A DNA stretch of 64,000 bases from Treponema sp. (GTDB taxonomy: Bacteria > Spirochaetota > Spirochaetia > Treponematales > Treponemataceae), in contig JAKSLX010000004.1 of assembly GCA_024400915.1 (NCBI GenBank), positions 132,043 through 196,042 of the forward strand, read 5' to 3'. The translations under genes were made by a program, and so were the position numbers. The notes below the pieces were generated by a model. That model ran no database searches. It was given only the letters and a program-made list of their open reading frames with translations, and was not told the origin of the DNA. The stretch's first letter is position 1. The number at the start of each line of letters is the position of its first letter. This document shows, piece after piece, positions 51,374-60,141 of this stretch.

Positions 51374-52234
51374 ATGGTTATCAATCACAACATGAGTGCA
51401 ATGTTTGCACAGCGTTCAGAAGGAATCACTGAACTCAACAACCAGAAGAACATGGAAAAGCTCTCTTCTGGTATGAAGATCAACCGTGCTGGTGACGACG
51501 CTTCAGGACTCGCAGTTTCTGAAAAGATGCGTTCACAGATCCGCGGATTGAATCAGGCTTCTACAAATGCAAAGAATGGTATTTCTTTCATTCAGACAAC
51601 AGAAGGTTACCTCCAGGAAACAACAGACATCGTACAGCGCATCCGTGAACTCGCAGTACAGTCTTCAAACGGAATCTACTCAGACGAAGACCGCATGCAG
51701 ATTCAGGTTGAAGTTTCTTCCCTCATCGCAGAAGTTGACCGCATCGCATCTTGCGCACAGTTCAACGGTATGAACATGCTCACAGGTCGCTTTGCTCGCC
51801 CAACAGGTGAAAACAACGTTACAGCTTCTATGTGGCTCCACATCGGTGCTAACATGGACCAGAGAACACAGGTATTCATTGGAACAATGTCTGCTGCAGC
51901 TCTCGGACTCCGCAACGTTGGTACAGAAGAAATCATGACTCTCGAATCTCCAGATGAAGCTAACCGCGCAATCGGAACACTCGATGAAGCTCTCAAAAAG
52001 ATCAACAAGCAGCGTGCTGACCTCGGTGCATACCAGAACCGTCTCGAAAAGACAGTTGTAGGACTTGATATTGGTGCAGAAAACCTCCAGGCTTCTGAAT
52101 CACGCATCCGTGATACAGACATGGCTAAGGAAATGGTTGACTTCACAAAGAACCAGGTTCTTACACAGGCTGGAACAGCTATGCTCGCTCAGGCAAACCA
52201 GTCTTCACAGAACGTTCTCTCACTCCTCCAGTAG
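51374..52234 (+). CDS. flaB: Periplasmic flagellar filament core protein FlaB
   Basis: A 286-residue flagellin of the short spirochaete class. The conserved D0/D1 ends are intact: VINHNMSAMFAQRS and LSSGMKINRAGDDASGLAVSEKMRSQIRGLNQAS at the start, and ENLQASESRIRDTDMAKEMVDFTKNQVLTQAGTAMLAQANQ at the end (given in part). The variable outer domains of external flagellins are absent, as expected for a filament inside the periplasm. No signal peptide, so it is exported by the flagellar type III system. Strong GGAGA ribosome site and codon use typical of highly expressed genes. Confidence 0.97.
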   Translation: MVINHNMSAMFAQRSEGITELNNQKNMEKLSSGMKINRAGDDASGLAVSEKMRSQIRGLNQASTNAKNGISFIQTTEGYLQETTDIVQRIRELAVQSSNGIYSDEDRMQIQVEVSSLIAEVDRIASCAQFNGMNMLTGRFARPTGENNVTASMWLHIGANMDQRTQVFIGTMSAAALGLRNVGTEEIMTLESPDEANRAIGTLDEALKKINKQRADLGAYQNRLEKTVVGLDIGAENLQASESRIRDTDMAKEMVDFTKNQVLTQAGTAMLAQANQSSQNVLSLLQ

Positions 52235-52286
52235 TCAGTGTAAGGCGGAGATTCGTCTCCGTCTCTTGAACGGATTTAAAAATACA

Positions 52287-52315
52287 AAGGCTGCCGTTAT
52301 ATGGCAGCTTTTTTT
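52287..52315 (+). terminator. Intrinsic terminator of flaB
   Basis: Stem GCTGCC / GGCAGC (52290-52295 with 52303-52308) with flanking AAA/TTT, then seven T. Confidence 0.9.
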
Positions 52316-52319
52316 GTTT

Positions 52320-52451
52320 GGCTATGTCCGTAGAAAGTGTTGCTGCGCCGATTGAGCTTGTCGAAATCAAGCAGTCCAAACTAAACATGCGGTAGTTTCG
52401 ACAGGCTCAACCACCGCATTCAGTATAGCAACACAATTTCCGAACATAGCC
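52320..52451. repeat. 132-base inverted-repeat element (MITE-like)
   Basis: Outer arms pair GGCTATGTCCG ... GTGTTGCT (52320-52344) with AGCAACAC ... CATAGCC (52427-52451), with a few mismatches. Inside, TTGAGCTTGTCGAAA (52352-52366) faces TTTCGACAGGCTCAA (52396-52410). It is non-coding, placed between flaB and the AraC gene. The inner sequence recurs at 22896-22921. Confidence 0.65.
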
Positions 52452-52478
52452 TTTTGTTTTAAATTCAATGTATTTTTT

Positions 52479-53264
52479 TTACTCTGACTTCTGTTTCCTG
52501 TATTGATGTGGAGAAATGCCGTTCATTTTTTTAAAGGCGCGAATGAAATTTTCGCATTCATTATAACCGCACTGCTGAGAAATGTCCTGAACAGTAAAAT
52601 CTGTTGTATTAAGAAGTCGCAAAGCTTTTTCATTCACAAAGAAATGAATGTCTGATTGGGGCGTTACACCGAAGGTCTTTTTATAGAGAACCGAAAAATG
52701 AGATCTCGTAAGAAAGAAATGATCTGCCATAAGGTCTACGGTCCATTTTTCAGGATCCTTTGAAACTTCCTTCCTTAACTGGGTAAGCCTAAAGCGGGTC
52801 TCGCTTTCTCTTTTGGTTTTTGTAGTCGGATAAAGCCTGTTTACCTGAAGGTTTGACATGACCTTGCACAAGCGGTCCAGAAGTTCGTGGTCATGGTTTT
52901 CCCATCGCTCCGTAAGGAAGTATGTAATGTCCATCATCTCGCGCTTGATGATTTCTGCATCGGTTACATAAAAAACTTCGTTGAAAGGAATCTGGAAATC
53001 ATTGAAGAAGGACATGTCCTCAGGAAGAAACCTGATATAGTCGTTTTCAAATTCGTTGCTCTTACACCAGTAAATCTGTGGAGTTTCAGGCTTATAAAGG
53101 ATACAGGCATTTGCCTGGGTTTCAATCTGCTTGCCGTCCAAAGTAATAACCATTGGATTGTAGAAATGAAGAAGAACGCATTCCTTAGTTCCATCTACGA
53201 ACTTTATCTTGAAAGAGGATTCTTCTATTTTCTTATAAAACGCACCGGCAAAGTGAATTTTCAT
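52479..53264 (-). CDS. AraC family transcriptional regulator, probable regulator of the pentose module
   Basis: A 261-residue AraC-type protein. The N-terminal half (about 1-130) is the sensor domain, with an IHFAGAFYKKIEESSF start. The C-terminal double HTH is DLMADHFFLTRSHFSVLYKKTFGVTPQ and VQDISQQCGYNECENFIRAFKKMNGISPHQYR (about 168-256). It lies downstream of the sugar ABC operon on the same strand but behind its terminator and with its own promoter, and is the nearest candidate to control the transport operon and the divergent araB-like and araD genes. Confidence 0.88.
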   Translation of the reverse strand: MKIHFAGAFYKKIEESSFKIKFVDGTKECVLLHFYNPMVITLDGKQIETQANACILYKPETPQIYWCKSNEFENDYIRFLPEDMSFFNDFQIPFNEVFYVTDAEIIKREMMDITYFLTERWENHDHELLDRLCKVMSNLQVNRLYPTTKTKRESETRFRLTQLRKEVSKDPEKWTVDLMADHFFLTRSHFSVLYKKTFGVTPQSDIHFFVNEKALRLLNTTDFTVQDISQQCGYNECENFIRAFKKMNGISPHQYRKQKSE

Positions 53265-53272
53265 ATCTTTTA

Positions 53273-53301
53273 ATTATAAGTCTAAATTTACTAATTTGCA
53301 A
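53273..53301 (-). promoter_or_regulatory. Promoter of the second AraC gene, apparently leaderless
   Basis: Minus-strand TTGCAA (53301-53296), a 17-base spacer, TATAAT (53278-53273), eight bases to the ATG at 53264, no ribosome site. Confidence 0.65.
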
Positions 53302-53313
53302 AAACGGAAAATT

Positions 53314-53350
53314 AAAAAATGGCTGCCCTTCACAATACCAGGACAGCCAT
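53314..53350 (-). terminator. Terminator of the sugar ABC transporter operon
   Basis: Minus-strand ATGGCTG / CAGCCAT (53350-53344 with 53325-53319), then six T. Confidence 0.85.
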
Positions 53351-53394
53351 AAACTATTTTTGTATCAGCTCAATGATTTTGTCATTATTTCAGA

Positions 53395-54444
53395 TTATTT
53401 AGAATTCTTTCTTGAAAGAACAATACTCTGAATAAGGAGGAAAAGACAAATCATGAAGGCTACAGTAATGTTTGTCCACCATGCATCATCAAGACCAAGT
53501 GAAGAAACAATGTTCTTGATTGTTGCAAGTGAAAGTACACCAAAGAATGTACCTACAATGTTTCCTACACCACCGGTAAGCATGGTTCCACCAATGATGG
53601 AAGAAGCAATGGCATTCATTTCATACCCGCTGGCATGGCTAGGAGAAGCTGAACCTACGTGCATGAAGTAAACGAAACCACCAATTGCTGCAAGGATCGA
53701 ACAGATGAAGTGTGCAAGGAACTTTGTCATAGGAACATTGATTCCAAGCATGTTTGCACTCTGCTGATTTCCACCAACTGCGTAGAAATTGCGTCCAAGC
53801 TTTGTCCATCTGAGAACAAGGAAAAGAACTACGACTACAAGAATGGCAACGAGAACACCTGGCTCAACATAAGCAGGAATATATTTTCCAACCTTGTTTA
53901 CGGAACCCATGCCAGGAACATAGATTCTGGTTTCTATAAGCTTTACGAATCCTTCGTGTTCAACATTGAACTGTGTAGCATTCACGATAGTTGTCATACC
54001 CTTTGCAAAGAACATCCCTGCAAGTGATACAATGAAAGGCTGGATATCAAGGAAAGCAACAAGGAATCCCTGAACAAGACCAAAACCAACGCCTATCATG
54101 AGAGCATAAAGAACGGCACCTCCGATGCTTCCACCCTTCATATCAAGGTGAACAGCACAGCACATGCAGACAAGGGCTGTAACCGTACCAACGGAAATAT
54201 CAATTCCACCAGTTATCATTACAAGGCTTAAGGCACATGAAAGCACAATAAGCGATGCGTTTTCATTGAGCAGGTTGAAGAAAGTCTGTGGCTTCTTAAA
54301 ACCTGAACCAAGGCATACGATTGCAAGAAGATACATTGCAACGAATACTGCAATGGTAATTACAAGAAGAAGGTTTGTATCTGAAAGGGGTCTCTTTTTT
54401 GCAAGGACTGTTTCAGTCTGATTCTTTTTGTTAAGAAAGTTCAT
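53395..54444 (-). CDS. Sugar ABC transporter permease (RbsC/YjfF family), second permease
   Basis: A 349-residue permease with 8-10 membrane helices. Family motifs: SLVMITGGIDISVGTVTALVCM (about 55-76), LGRNFYAVGGNQQSANMLGI (about 215-234), and ASSIIGGTMLTGGVGNIVGTFFG (about 283-305), the carbohydrate-uptake class 2 pattern. Its ATG directly follows the stop of the first permease (54445). Two different permeases with one double ATPase resembles the YtfQRT-YjfF system. Confidence 0.92.
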   Translation of the reverse strand: MNFLNKKNQTETVLAKKRPLSDTNLLLVITIAVFVAMYLLAIVCLGSGFKKPQTFFNLLNENASLIVLSCALSLVMITGGIDISVGTVTALVCMCCAVHLDMKGGSIGGAVLYALMIGVGFGLVQGFLVAFLDIQPFIVSLAGMFFAKGMTTIVNATQFNVEHEGFVKLIETRIYVPGMGSVNKVGKYIPAYVEPGVLVAILVVVVLFLVLRWTKLGRNFYAVGGNQQSANMLGINVPMTKFLAHFICSILAAIGGFVYFMHVGSASPSHASGYEMNAIASSIIGGTMLTGGVGNIVGTFFGVLSLATIKNIVSSLGLDDAWWTNITVAFMICLFLLIQSIVLSRKNSK

Positions 54445-55539
54445 TTAATTACCTCCCTTCACTACTGTTTGTTTTCTGGCACCCGAAATCTGCTTTGCAA
54501 GGCGAGACATTTTCTCGCGGAATACAGGTGCACTGATTACAACGAGGATGATGACTACAACAGCCTTATAAGCAGGAAGTGCAGTCGATGCAACATTGAA
54601 CTTGAACAGTGTTGTTGTAAGGAACTGAATTACGTAAGCACCAAGGATGGAAGCCCACATGTTGAACTTACCGCCGCTAAGTGCATTTCCACCAAGTGCT
54701 ACTGCCAGAATAGCATCCATTTCAATATCCTTTGCAATAACTGAATAATTGATTGAAGAGATACGGCATACCTTGATGAAACCTGCAACTGCTACACAAA
54801 GTCCCATAATCACATAAGTGATGAATTTGATGAACTGTGGATCAAGACCATTGAGTCTTGAAGAATTGCTGTTGATACCTACTGCCTGTGTGTAAAGTCC
54901 AAGGTTTGTAAACTTAAGCACAACCATGGTTATTATTATACACAAGATTGCAATGAACACTGGAGTTGGAATTGCAATGCCAGGGATGAAGTTTCCAAAA
55001 TATCCAAATGTTGGATCTACAACAATCGGAAGAGCATTATCATTGATCCATGCAGCGATTGAACGACCGGCTGTAAAGAGAATCAATGTTGCAACCATAG
55101 GCTGAATCTTGAAGTAAGAAACCAGCATACCGTTGAATCCACCGAATGCCATGCTTACGATACAGCCAACAAGGAATGCCACAAAAATTGGAGCCTGAAG
55201 TTCTTCTGGACGAGCTTCCGTTCCGCAGAGAACACGAAGAATCACAGATCCTGCAATGGCGATTCCGGCACCTACGGAAATATCCTGTCCACCTGAAGCA
55301 GCGGTTACCAAGGTCATACCGATGGCAAGAATTGCAAGCTCAGATGCATTGTCAAGAATCGTAATGAGGTAACCTGAAAGAACAGGAAATCCTTCACTAT
55401 TCTGTCCAAGGGTAATCTTGAAGAATGTTGGGTCTGCAACAAGGTTGAAGATGATAAGAATCAACAATGCAGCAACCGGAATGAAAATCTGTTTTTTAAC
55501 GAGACCAAGAAGGAGGTCTGCGATTTTTTTAGAGTTCAT
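54445..55539 (-). CDS. Sugar ABC transporter permease (RbsC/YtfT family), first permease
   Basis: A 364-residue permease of the same family as the next gene. Seen motifs: ILAIGMTLVTAASGGQDISVGAGIAIAGSVILR (about 70-102), AFGGFNGMLVSYFKIQPMVATLI and LAVALGGNALSGGKFNMWASILGAYV (about 285-310). It overlaps the ATPase stop by one base and is followed immediately by the second permease, so a heterodimeric channel is likely. Confidence 0.92.
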   Translation of the reverse strand: MNSKKIADLLLGLVKKQIFIPVAALLILIIFNLVADPTFFKITLGQNSEGFPVLSGYLITILDNASELAILAIGMTLVTAASGGQDISVGAGIAIAGSVILRVLCGTEARPEELQAPIFVAFLVGCIVSMAFGGFNGMLVSYFKIQPMVATLILFTAGRSIAAWINDNALPIVVDPTFGYFGNFIPGIAIPTPVFIAILCIIITMVVLKFTNLGLYTQAVGINSNSSRLNGLDPQFIKFITYVIMGLCVAVAGFIKVCRISSINYSVIAKDIEMDAILAVALGGNALSGGKFNMWASILGAYVIQFLTTTLFKFNVASTALPAYKAVVVIILVVISAPVFREKMSRLAKQISGARKQTVVKGGN

Positions 55540-57047
55540 TATTTTTCTCCTCCCGCAATAGTTTCCATAATCTTTGTCTGGTTCAAGTCGTTTCCAGAAA
55601 GTTCACCAACCTGCTTAAGGTCGCGCATGACCACAAGGCGTGAACATGTACGAAGCATTTCGTCGATTTCTGACGAGATGAATGTAACGCTCTTGCCTTC
55701 TTTTGCAAGCTTAAGGACAAGTTCCTGGATTTCTGTCTTTGTACCGATATCAATACCGCGAGTAGGCTCATCAAGGATGAGATACTGTGGATTTGAAAGC
55801 AAGGCACGTGCAAGAAGAACCTTCTGCTGGTTGCCACCTGACAGGGATTTGATTGGAGTTTCTGCGGAAGCTGTCTTGATTTCAAGAAGCTTGATATATT
55901 CGTCTGCGAACTTTTCCTGTTCTGCACGGCTGAATGGCTTAAAGAATCCCTTCATTACCTGGAGCGCAAGAATAAGGTTTTCGCGGACTGAAAGGTCACC
56001 GATGATACCATCACGTTTTCTGTCTTCAGGAAGATAACTGATTCCATTCTTCATGGCATGGATTGGTTTTGTAATGTTTACTTCCTTTCCATTAACTTTA
56101 ACCTTACCACCAAGAACCTTATCTGCACCGAATACAGCGCGGACACTTTCACTTCTTCCTGAACCAAGAAGACCTGTAAACCCGTTTACTTCACCCTTAT
56201 GGATTTTGAAGTCGAATGGCTTTACACCACCTGTACTTGAAAGTCCTTCAGCTTCATATACAACATCAGACTCTGAGAATGTTGGTGCTTCTGTAGACTT
56301 TGAAGACTGGTCAAGATTTTCGATTGATTTTCCAAGCATCTTTGAAACAAGTTCAAGACGAGGAAGATCGCGGATTTCATATTCACCTACAAGCTGACCG
56401 TCACGAAGGACTGTGATTCTGTCGCAAACTTCATAAACCTGCTCAAGGAAGTGAGTAACGAAGATGATTCCTACACCCTTTGCACGAAGATCGCGCATAA
56501 GGCGGAACAACTTCTGTACTTCCTGATCATCAAGGGATGAAGTAGGTTCGTCGAGGATAAGAATCTTACAGTCCATATCAACAGCACGGGCAATTGCAAC
56601 CATCTGCTGAACTGCAATGGAACAACTTGAAAGCTGCTGTTCTGCTTCACAAGGAATATCAAGTTCCTTGAGAATCTTAGCGGCTCCTTCATTCATCTTC
56701 TTCCAGCTTGTGAAAGGTCCCTTTGTTCTTCCTATATACATATTCTCCGCAACAGTGAGGTTATTGCAGAGGGTAATTTCCTGGTAAACTGTAGAGATAC
56801 CCGCATTCTGGGCATCCTGTGGGGAGCGGATGTTAACAGCTCCGATTCCTTTAACAAATACCTGGCCTTCATCTTTCTGATAAACACCAGTCAGAACCTT
56901 AATCAATGTTGATTTACCGGCTCCGTTTTCTCCCATAAGAGCGTGAATTTCACCTTCACGTAAAGTAAAATCAATATTTTGCAATGCATATACACCTGGG
57001 AATCTCTTGTGTATTCCACGCATTTCAAGAACTGATTTATCCTGCAT
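55539..57047 (-). CDS. Sugar ABC transporter ATP-binding protein (duplicated, RbsA/MglA/YtfR type)
   Basis: A 502-residue protein with two nucleotide-binding halves. The first has Walker A GENGAGKS (39-46), signature LSSCSIAVQQMVAIARA (about 137-153; SSCS instead of SGGQ, as is common in the first half of this class) and ILILDEPTSSLD. The second half has the degenerate Walker A GLLGSGRSE, LSGGNQQKVLLARAL and LILDEPTRGIDIG. It couples ATP hydrolysis to pentose or hexose import. A terminator-like hairpin stands directly before its ribosome site, separating it from the binding-protein gene. Confidence 0.94.
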   Translation of the reverse strand: MQDKSVLEMRGIHKRFPGVYALQNIDFTLREGEIHALMGENGAGKSTLIKVLTGVYQKDEGQVFVKGIGAVNIRSPQDAQNAGISTVYQEITLCNNLTVAENMYIGRTKGPFTSWKKMNEGAAKILKELDIPCEAEQQLSSCSIAVQQMVAIARAVDMDCKILILDEPTSSLDDQEVQKLFRLMRDLRAKGVGIIFVTHFLEQVYEVCDRITVLRDGQLVGEYEIRDLPRLELVSKMLGKSIENLDQSSKSTEAPTFSESDVVYEAEGLSSTGGVKPFDFKIHKGEVNGFTGLLGSGRSESVRAVFGADKVLGGKVKVNGKEVNITKPIHAMKNGISYLPEDRKRDGIIGDLSVRENLILALQVMKGFFKPFSRAEQEKFADEYIKLLEIKTASAETPIKSLSGGNQQKVLLARALLSNPQYLILDEPTRGIDIGTKTEIQELVLKLAKEGKSVTFISSEIDEMLRTCSRLVVMRDLKQVGELSGNDLNQTKIMETIAGGEK

Positions 57048-57060
57048 GGTCTGCCTCCAA

Positions 57061-57105
57061 AAAAAAACACGAGGTTCGGATTTTTAGACAATCCGCCCCT
57101 CGTGT
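57061..57105 (-). terminator. Intercistronic terminator-like hairpin between binding protein and ATPase genes
   Basis: Minus-strand ACACGAGG / CCTCGTGT (57105-57098 with 57074-57067) with inner CGGATT/AATCCG pairs, then nine T running into GGAGG of the ATPase gene. Probably lowers downstream expression so that binding protein is made in excess. Confidence 0.75.
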
Positions 57106-57171
57106 CCAAGGTATTGGATTCTCCAACAATTTTATGCTTAATATTTATCGAAGAATCCAGTGATTACTAGA

Positions 57172-58101
57172 TTAGATACCGTACTTGTTTACATCAGCCT
57201 TTGTGATTGTAGCTGCATCAAATCCCTTTTCTACCATGATAACTGTCTTCTGCTTTGCACCATTCTTGATGATGTCGTTGATGTATGAAGCCTGGAATGG
57301 GTTGCACTGACCATCATAGTTCCATCTCTTTGCAAGGAGTTCTTCAAGAGCCCACTTATTGCAGTCGAATCCCATGATGATTACATCTTTTCCAACACCG
57401 TGTGAGATACCAGCCTTATCAAGAGCAGCAGCTGCACCCTTAGCCATATCGTCGTTTTCAGCGTAGATTACGTTGAACTTCTTTCCTGCATCGATTACAG
57501 ACTGAACAATCTGCTGTGCGTTTTCTGCGTTCCATTCAGCTGTCTGCTGAGCAACGATATTCCAGTTTGATTCTGCCTTTGCCTTTGCATCAAGAGCGCC
57601 TGAGCGTCCGATCTGAGCAGCTGAACCCATAACACCCTGGATATGGATAACATTGTATTCCTTAAGGTTCTGTCCTGCGAGCCAGTCTACAGCTGTCTTT
57701 CCTTCCTGAGCCATGTCAGAAACGATTGATGCTTCATAAAGGCTGTCATCAGCATCGATTGTGCGGTCAAAAAGGATAACCTTAACACCTGCGTCCTTTG
57801 CATCCTTGAGAACTGATGTCCATCCAGATGTACCAGCAGCAGAGATGAGGAGGTAGTCTACTTCATCCTGAACCATCTTGCGGGCTGCAGCGATCTGTTC
57901 GTCGTTCTTAAGGCTGTAGAAGAATGTTGGCTTGTAGCCGTTCTTCTTTGTGAATGTGTTCTTCATGTCGTTAACGTTAGCTGTACGATAACCTGATTCG
58001 TTAGGGTCATTGTTGATGATACCAACCTTGATCAACTTAGCAGCGAAAGTTGGAAGAACTGCCATAGCCATTGCAGCAGCAAAAACTAAAATCTTTTTCA
58101 T
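57172..58101 (-). CDS. Sugar ABC transporter periplasmic binding protein (RbsB/YtfQ family)
   Basis: A 309-residue protein with a cleavable signal MKKILVFAAAMAMAVLPTFA and no lipobox. The mature chain has the two-lobe RbsB fold: LIKVGIINNDPNESGYRTANVND, then VDYLLISAAGTSGW, and AENDDMAKGAAAALDKAGI with VIIMGFDCNKWALEELL. Start 58101 follows GAGGTG; the open frame to 58167 has no ribosome site. First gene of the transporter operon, divergent from the kinase gene. Ligand is inferred to be L-arabinose or a related sugar because araB-like and araD genes face it. Confidence 0.92.
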   Translation of the reverse strand: MKKILVFAAAMAMAVLPTFAAKLIKVGIINNDPNESGYRTANVNDMKNTFTKKNGYKPTFFYSLKNDEQIAAARKMVQDEVDYLLISAAGTSGWTSVLKDAKDAGVKVILFDRTIDADDSLYEASIVSDMAQEGKTAVDWLAGQNLKEYNVIHIQGVMGSAAQIGRSGALDAKAKAESNWNIVAQQTAEWNAENAQQIVQSVIDAGKKFNVIYAENDDMAKGAAAALDKAGISHGVGKDVIIMGFDCNKWALEELLAKRWNYDGQCNPFQASYINDIIKNGAKQKTVIMVEKGFDAATITKADVNKYGI

Positions 58102-58127
58102 AGTTACACCTCTAAAAAAAGTTAAAT

Positions 58128-58148
58128 TAAGGATGTCCTCTACATCCT
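58128..58148. promoter_or_regulatory. Small hairpin in the leader of the binding-protein gene
   Basis: Perfect AAGGATGT-cctct-ACATCCTT, 27 bases before the start at 58101. It could be a regulator site or mRNA stabiliser; close by is a dyad ATGAT-T-ATCAT at 58156-58166. Confidence 0.4.
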
Positions 58149-58332
58149 TTGTGATTATGATTATCATCCGAAAATTTGCAGAAAGGAATAGTTTTTTTGT
58201 TCCCGATTTTTATACAAACCTATCATTATGTTCGAAATTTCATATTTCATGATAGTTTTGAGCCATTTTCGCAACATTTCAACACTTGTTTTTTTTACAA
58301 TGTCGGTTAGTATGATGGGCAGAGGTAAAACT

Positions 58333-59931
58333 ATGACAAAAGAAGCAATTGCTAATGAAATTGAAAATGGTTTGGCTGCCCTTGGAATCGAATTCGGTTC
58401 AACACGCATTAAGGCGGTTCTTATAGATTCAGAAAAAAATCCTGTTGCTCAGGGTGGTTTTACATGGGAAAATTCCCTTGCAGACGGAATCTGGACCTAC
58501 AGTCTTGAAGAAGTTCACAACGGAATAGTCACTGCATACGCAGAATTGAAAAAAGACGTTCAGGAAAAATACGGCGTAAAACTTACTAAACTCAAGGCCC
58601 TCGGAATCAGCGCCATGATGCACGGTTATCTTGCCTTCGACAAAAACAACAAGCTTCTTGTTCCGTTCAGAACATGGAGAAACACAATTACTGGTCAGGC
58701 ATCAAAGGAACTTACAGAACTTTTCAACTATCCATGTCCTGAACGCTGGAGCATTTCACATTACTATCAGGCAATCCTTAAAAAGGAACCTCACATTCCA
58801 CAGGTAGATTTCTTTACTACCCTTGCAGGTTATGCCCACTTCATGCTTACAGGCAAAAAGGTTCTTGGTGTAGGCGATGCAAGCGGAATGTTCCCTATTG
58901 ATGCAAATACAGGTGACTACGATAAAGCCATGGTAGAAAAATTTGATGCCATAACAACACCTAAGGGCGCACCTAAAAAACTGATCGAACTTCTCCCAAA
59001 GGCAATTCCAGCCGGAGCAAATGCTGGTACACTTACAAAAGAAGGTGCAAAATGGCTTGATCCAACAGGAGAACTTTCAGACGGAATTCTCTGCGCACCA
59101 CCGGAAGGAGATGCAGGAACAGGAATGGTTGCAACAAATGCAGTAGCTCCACGCACGGGAAACATTTCTGCAGGAACTTCTGTATTTGCAATGGTAGTCC
59201 TTGAAAAGGCTCTTTCAAAGGCTTACCCTGGAGTAATCGACATCGTTACAACTCCAGACGGAAAACCGACAGCAATGGTTCATGTAAACACCTGTACCGC
59301 TGAATTCAACAAATGGGTTGGAATAATCGGAGAAGCAGCAAAACTTCTTGGCGCAGATTTTGACACTGGCAAGCTCTACGATACGATCCTTGGAACCGCA
59401 AAAGACGGAGACAAGGACTGCGGCGGAGTTTATACAATCAACTACATCTCAGGTGAAGGCGTTACAGACTTCAGCGAAGGCCGTCCGATGGTCGTACGCT
59501 CACAGGATTCAAAATTCAACCTTGCAAATTTCATGAGAAGCCAGTTCTATTCAGCAGTCGGAACATTGCGTCTTGGCATGGATGTTCTTTTCAACGAGAA
59601 CGTAAAGATCGATTCCATGACAGGGCACGGCGGATACTTCAAGACAGAAGGTGTTGGACTTGAAACAATGGCAGCCGCAATGCATACACCTATCAGCGCA
59701 ATGGCTACAGCAGGAGAAGGCGGTCCATGGGGAATGGCACTTCTTGCAGCATATGCCGCAGACACAAAAGGAAAGAACCTTGGTGACTGGCTTGAAAGCG
59801 AAGTGTTTGCAAGCGCACAGAAAAAGACAGTTGCTCCGGCAGCCGATGATGTTGCAGGATTTGACAAGTGGCTTGAAGGATACAAACAGTCTCTTGCCGC
59901 AGAACGCACAGCTGTTGAGAATTTGAGATAA
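58333..59931 (+). CDS. FGGY-family carbohydrate kinase, probable L-ribulokinase
   Basis: A 532-residue sugar kinase. The first ATP-site strand is GIEFGSTRIKAVLID (18-32), followed by ISAMMHGYLAFD, FRTWRNT, GNISAGTSVFAMVVL and a late MTGHGGYFKTEGVGLETMAAAM. The pattern fits the AraB-like kinases seen in Bacteroides arabinose clusters more than classic xylulokinase, but xylulokinase cannot be excluded. araD follows, which needs L-ribulose-5-phosphate, supporting ribulokinase. The start at 58333 has AGAGG seven bases upstream; an open frame back to 58228 lies in the promoter region. No isomerase gene is present. Confidence 0.82.
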   Translation: MTKEAIANEIENGLAALGIEFGSTRIKAVLIDSEKNPVAQGGFTWENSLADGIWTYSLEEVHNGIVTAYAELKKDVQEKYGVKLTKLKALGISAMMHGYLAFDKNNKLLVPFRTWRNTITGQASKELTELFNYPCPERWSISHYYQAILKKEPHIPQVDFFTTLAGYAHFMLTGKKVLGVGDASGMFPIDANTGDYDKAMVEKFDAITTPKGAPKKLIELLPKAIPAGANAGTLTKEGAKWLDPTGELSDGILCAPPEGDAGTGMVATNAVAPRTGNISAGTSVFAMVVLEKALSKAYPGVIDIVTTPDGKPTAMVHVNTCTAEFNKWVGIIGEAAKLLGADFDTGKLYDTILGTAKDGDKDCGGVYTINYISGEGVTDFSEGRPMVVRSQDSKFNLANFMRSQFYSAVGTLRLGMDVLFNENVKIDSMTGHGGYFKTEGVGLETMAAAMHTPISAMATAGEGGPWGMALLAAYAADTKGKNLGDWLESEVFASAQKKTVAPAADDVAGFDKWLEGYKQSLAAERTAVENLR

Positions 59932-59950
59932 ATAATAATAAATAAATAAT

Positions 59951-60093
59951 ATTTATAAATGCTTCCGTCGGGAACCGGGCCAAGCCTGCTAGGGTGCTCC
60001 CTTTCCACTCCAAAAGCTGAGGGCTTCACCCTCAGAATCGGATTGGGTCGCAAATCGCAGTTTGTCCCGAACCCCGACTCCGCATTTATAAAT
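59951..60093. repeat. 143-base element with long terminal inverted repeats between kinase and araD
   Basis: The left end begins ATTTATAAATGC and the right end closes GCATTTATAAAT; the pairing goes on inward through GTCGGG, GGG and CAA blocks for about 33 bases with a few mismatches. In the centre is a perfect CTGAGGG-cttca-CCCTCAG hairpin. The element is non-coding, though one frame stays open through it into araD. It looks like a MITE or similar repeat. Confidence 0.7.
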
Positions 60094-60141
60094 CCAGCTT
60101 TACATTTTATCTCCCCTTCTACAGGGGAAAGGATGAGACCT

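Noticed and set aside
58228..58332. N-terminal extension of the ribulokinase-like gene
   Set aside because: The region holds the divergent promoter area and adds no family sequence; AGAGG precedes the ATG at 58333.
59959..60141. Longer araD beginning at 59959
   Set aside because: The extension is encoded by the inverted-repeat element and has no similarity to AraD; the ribosome site fits 60142.
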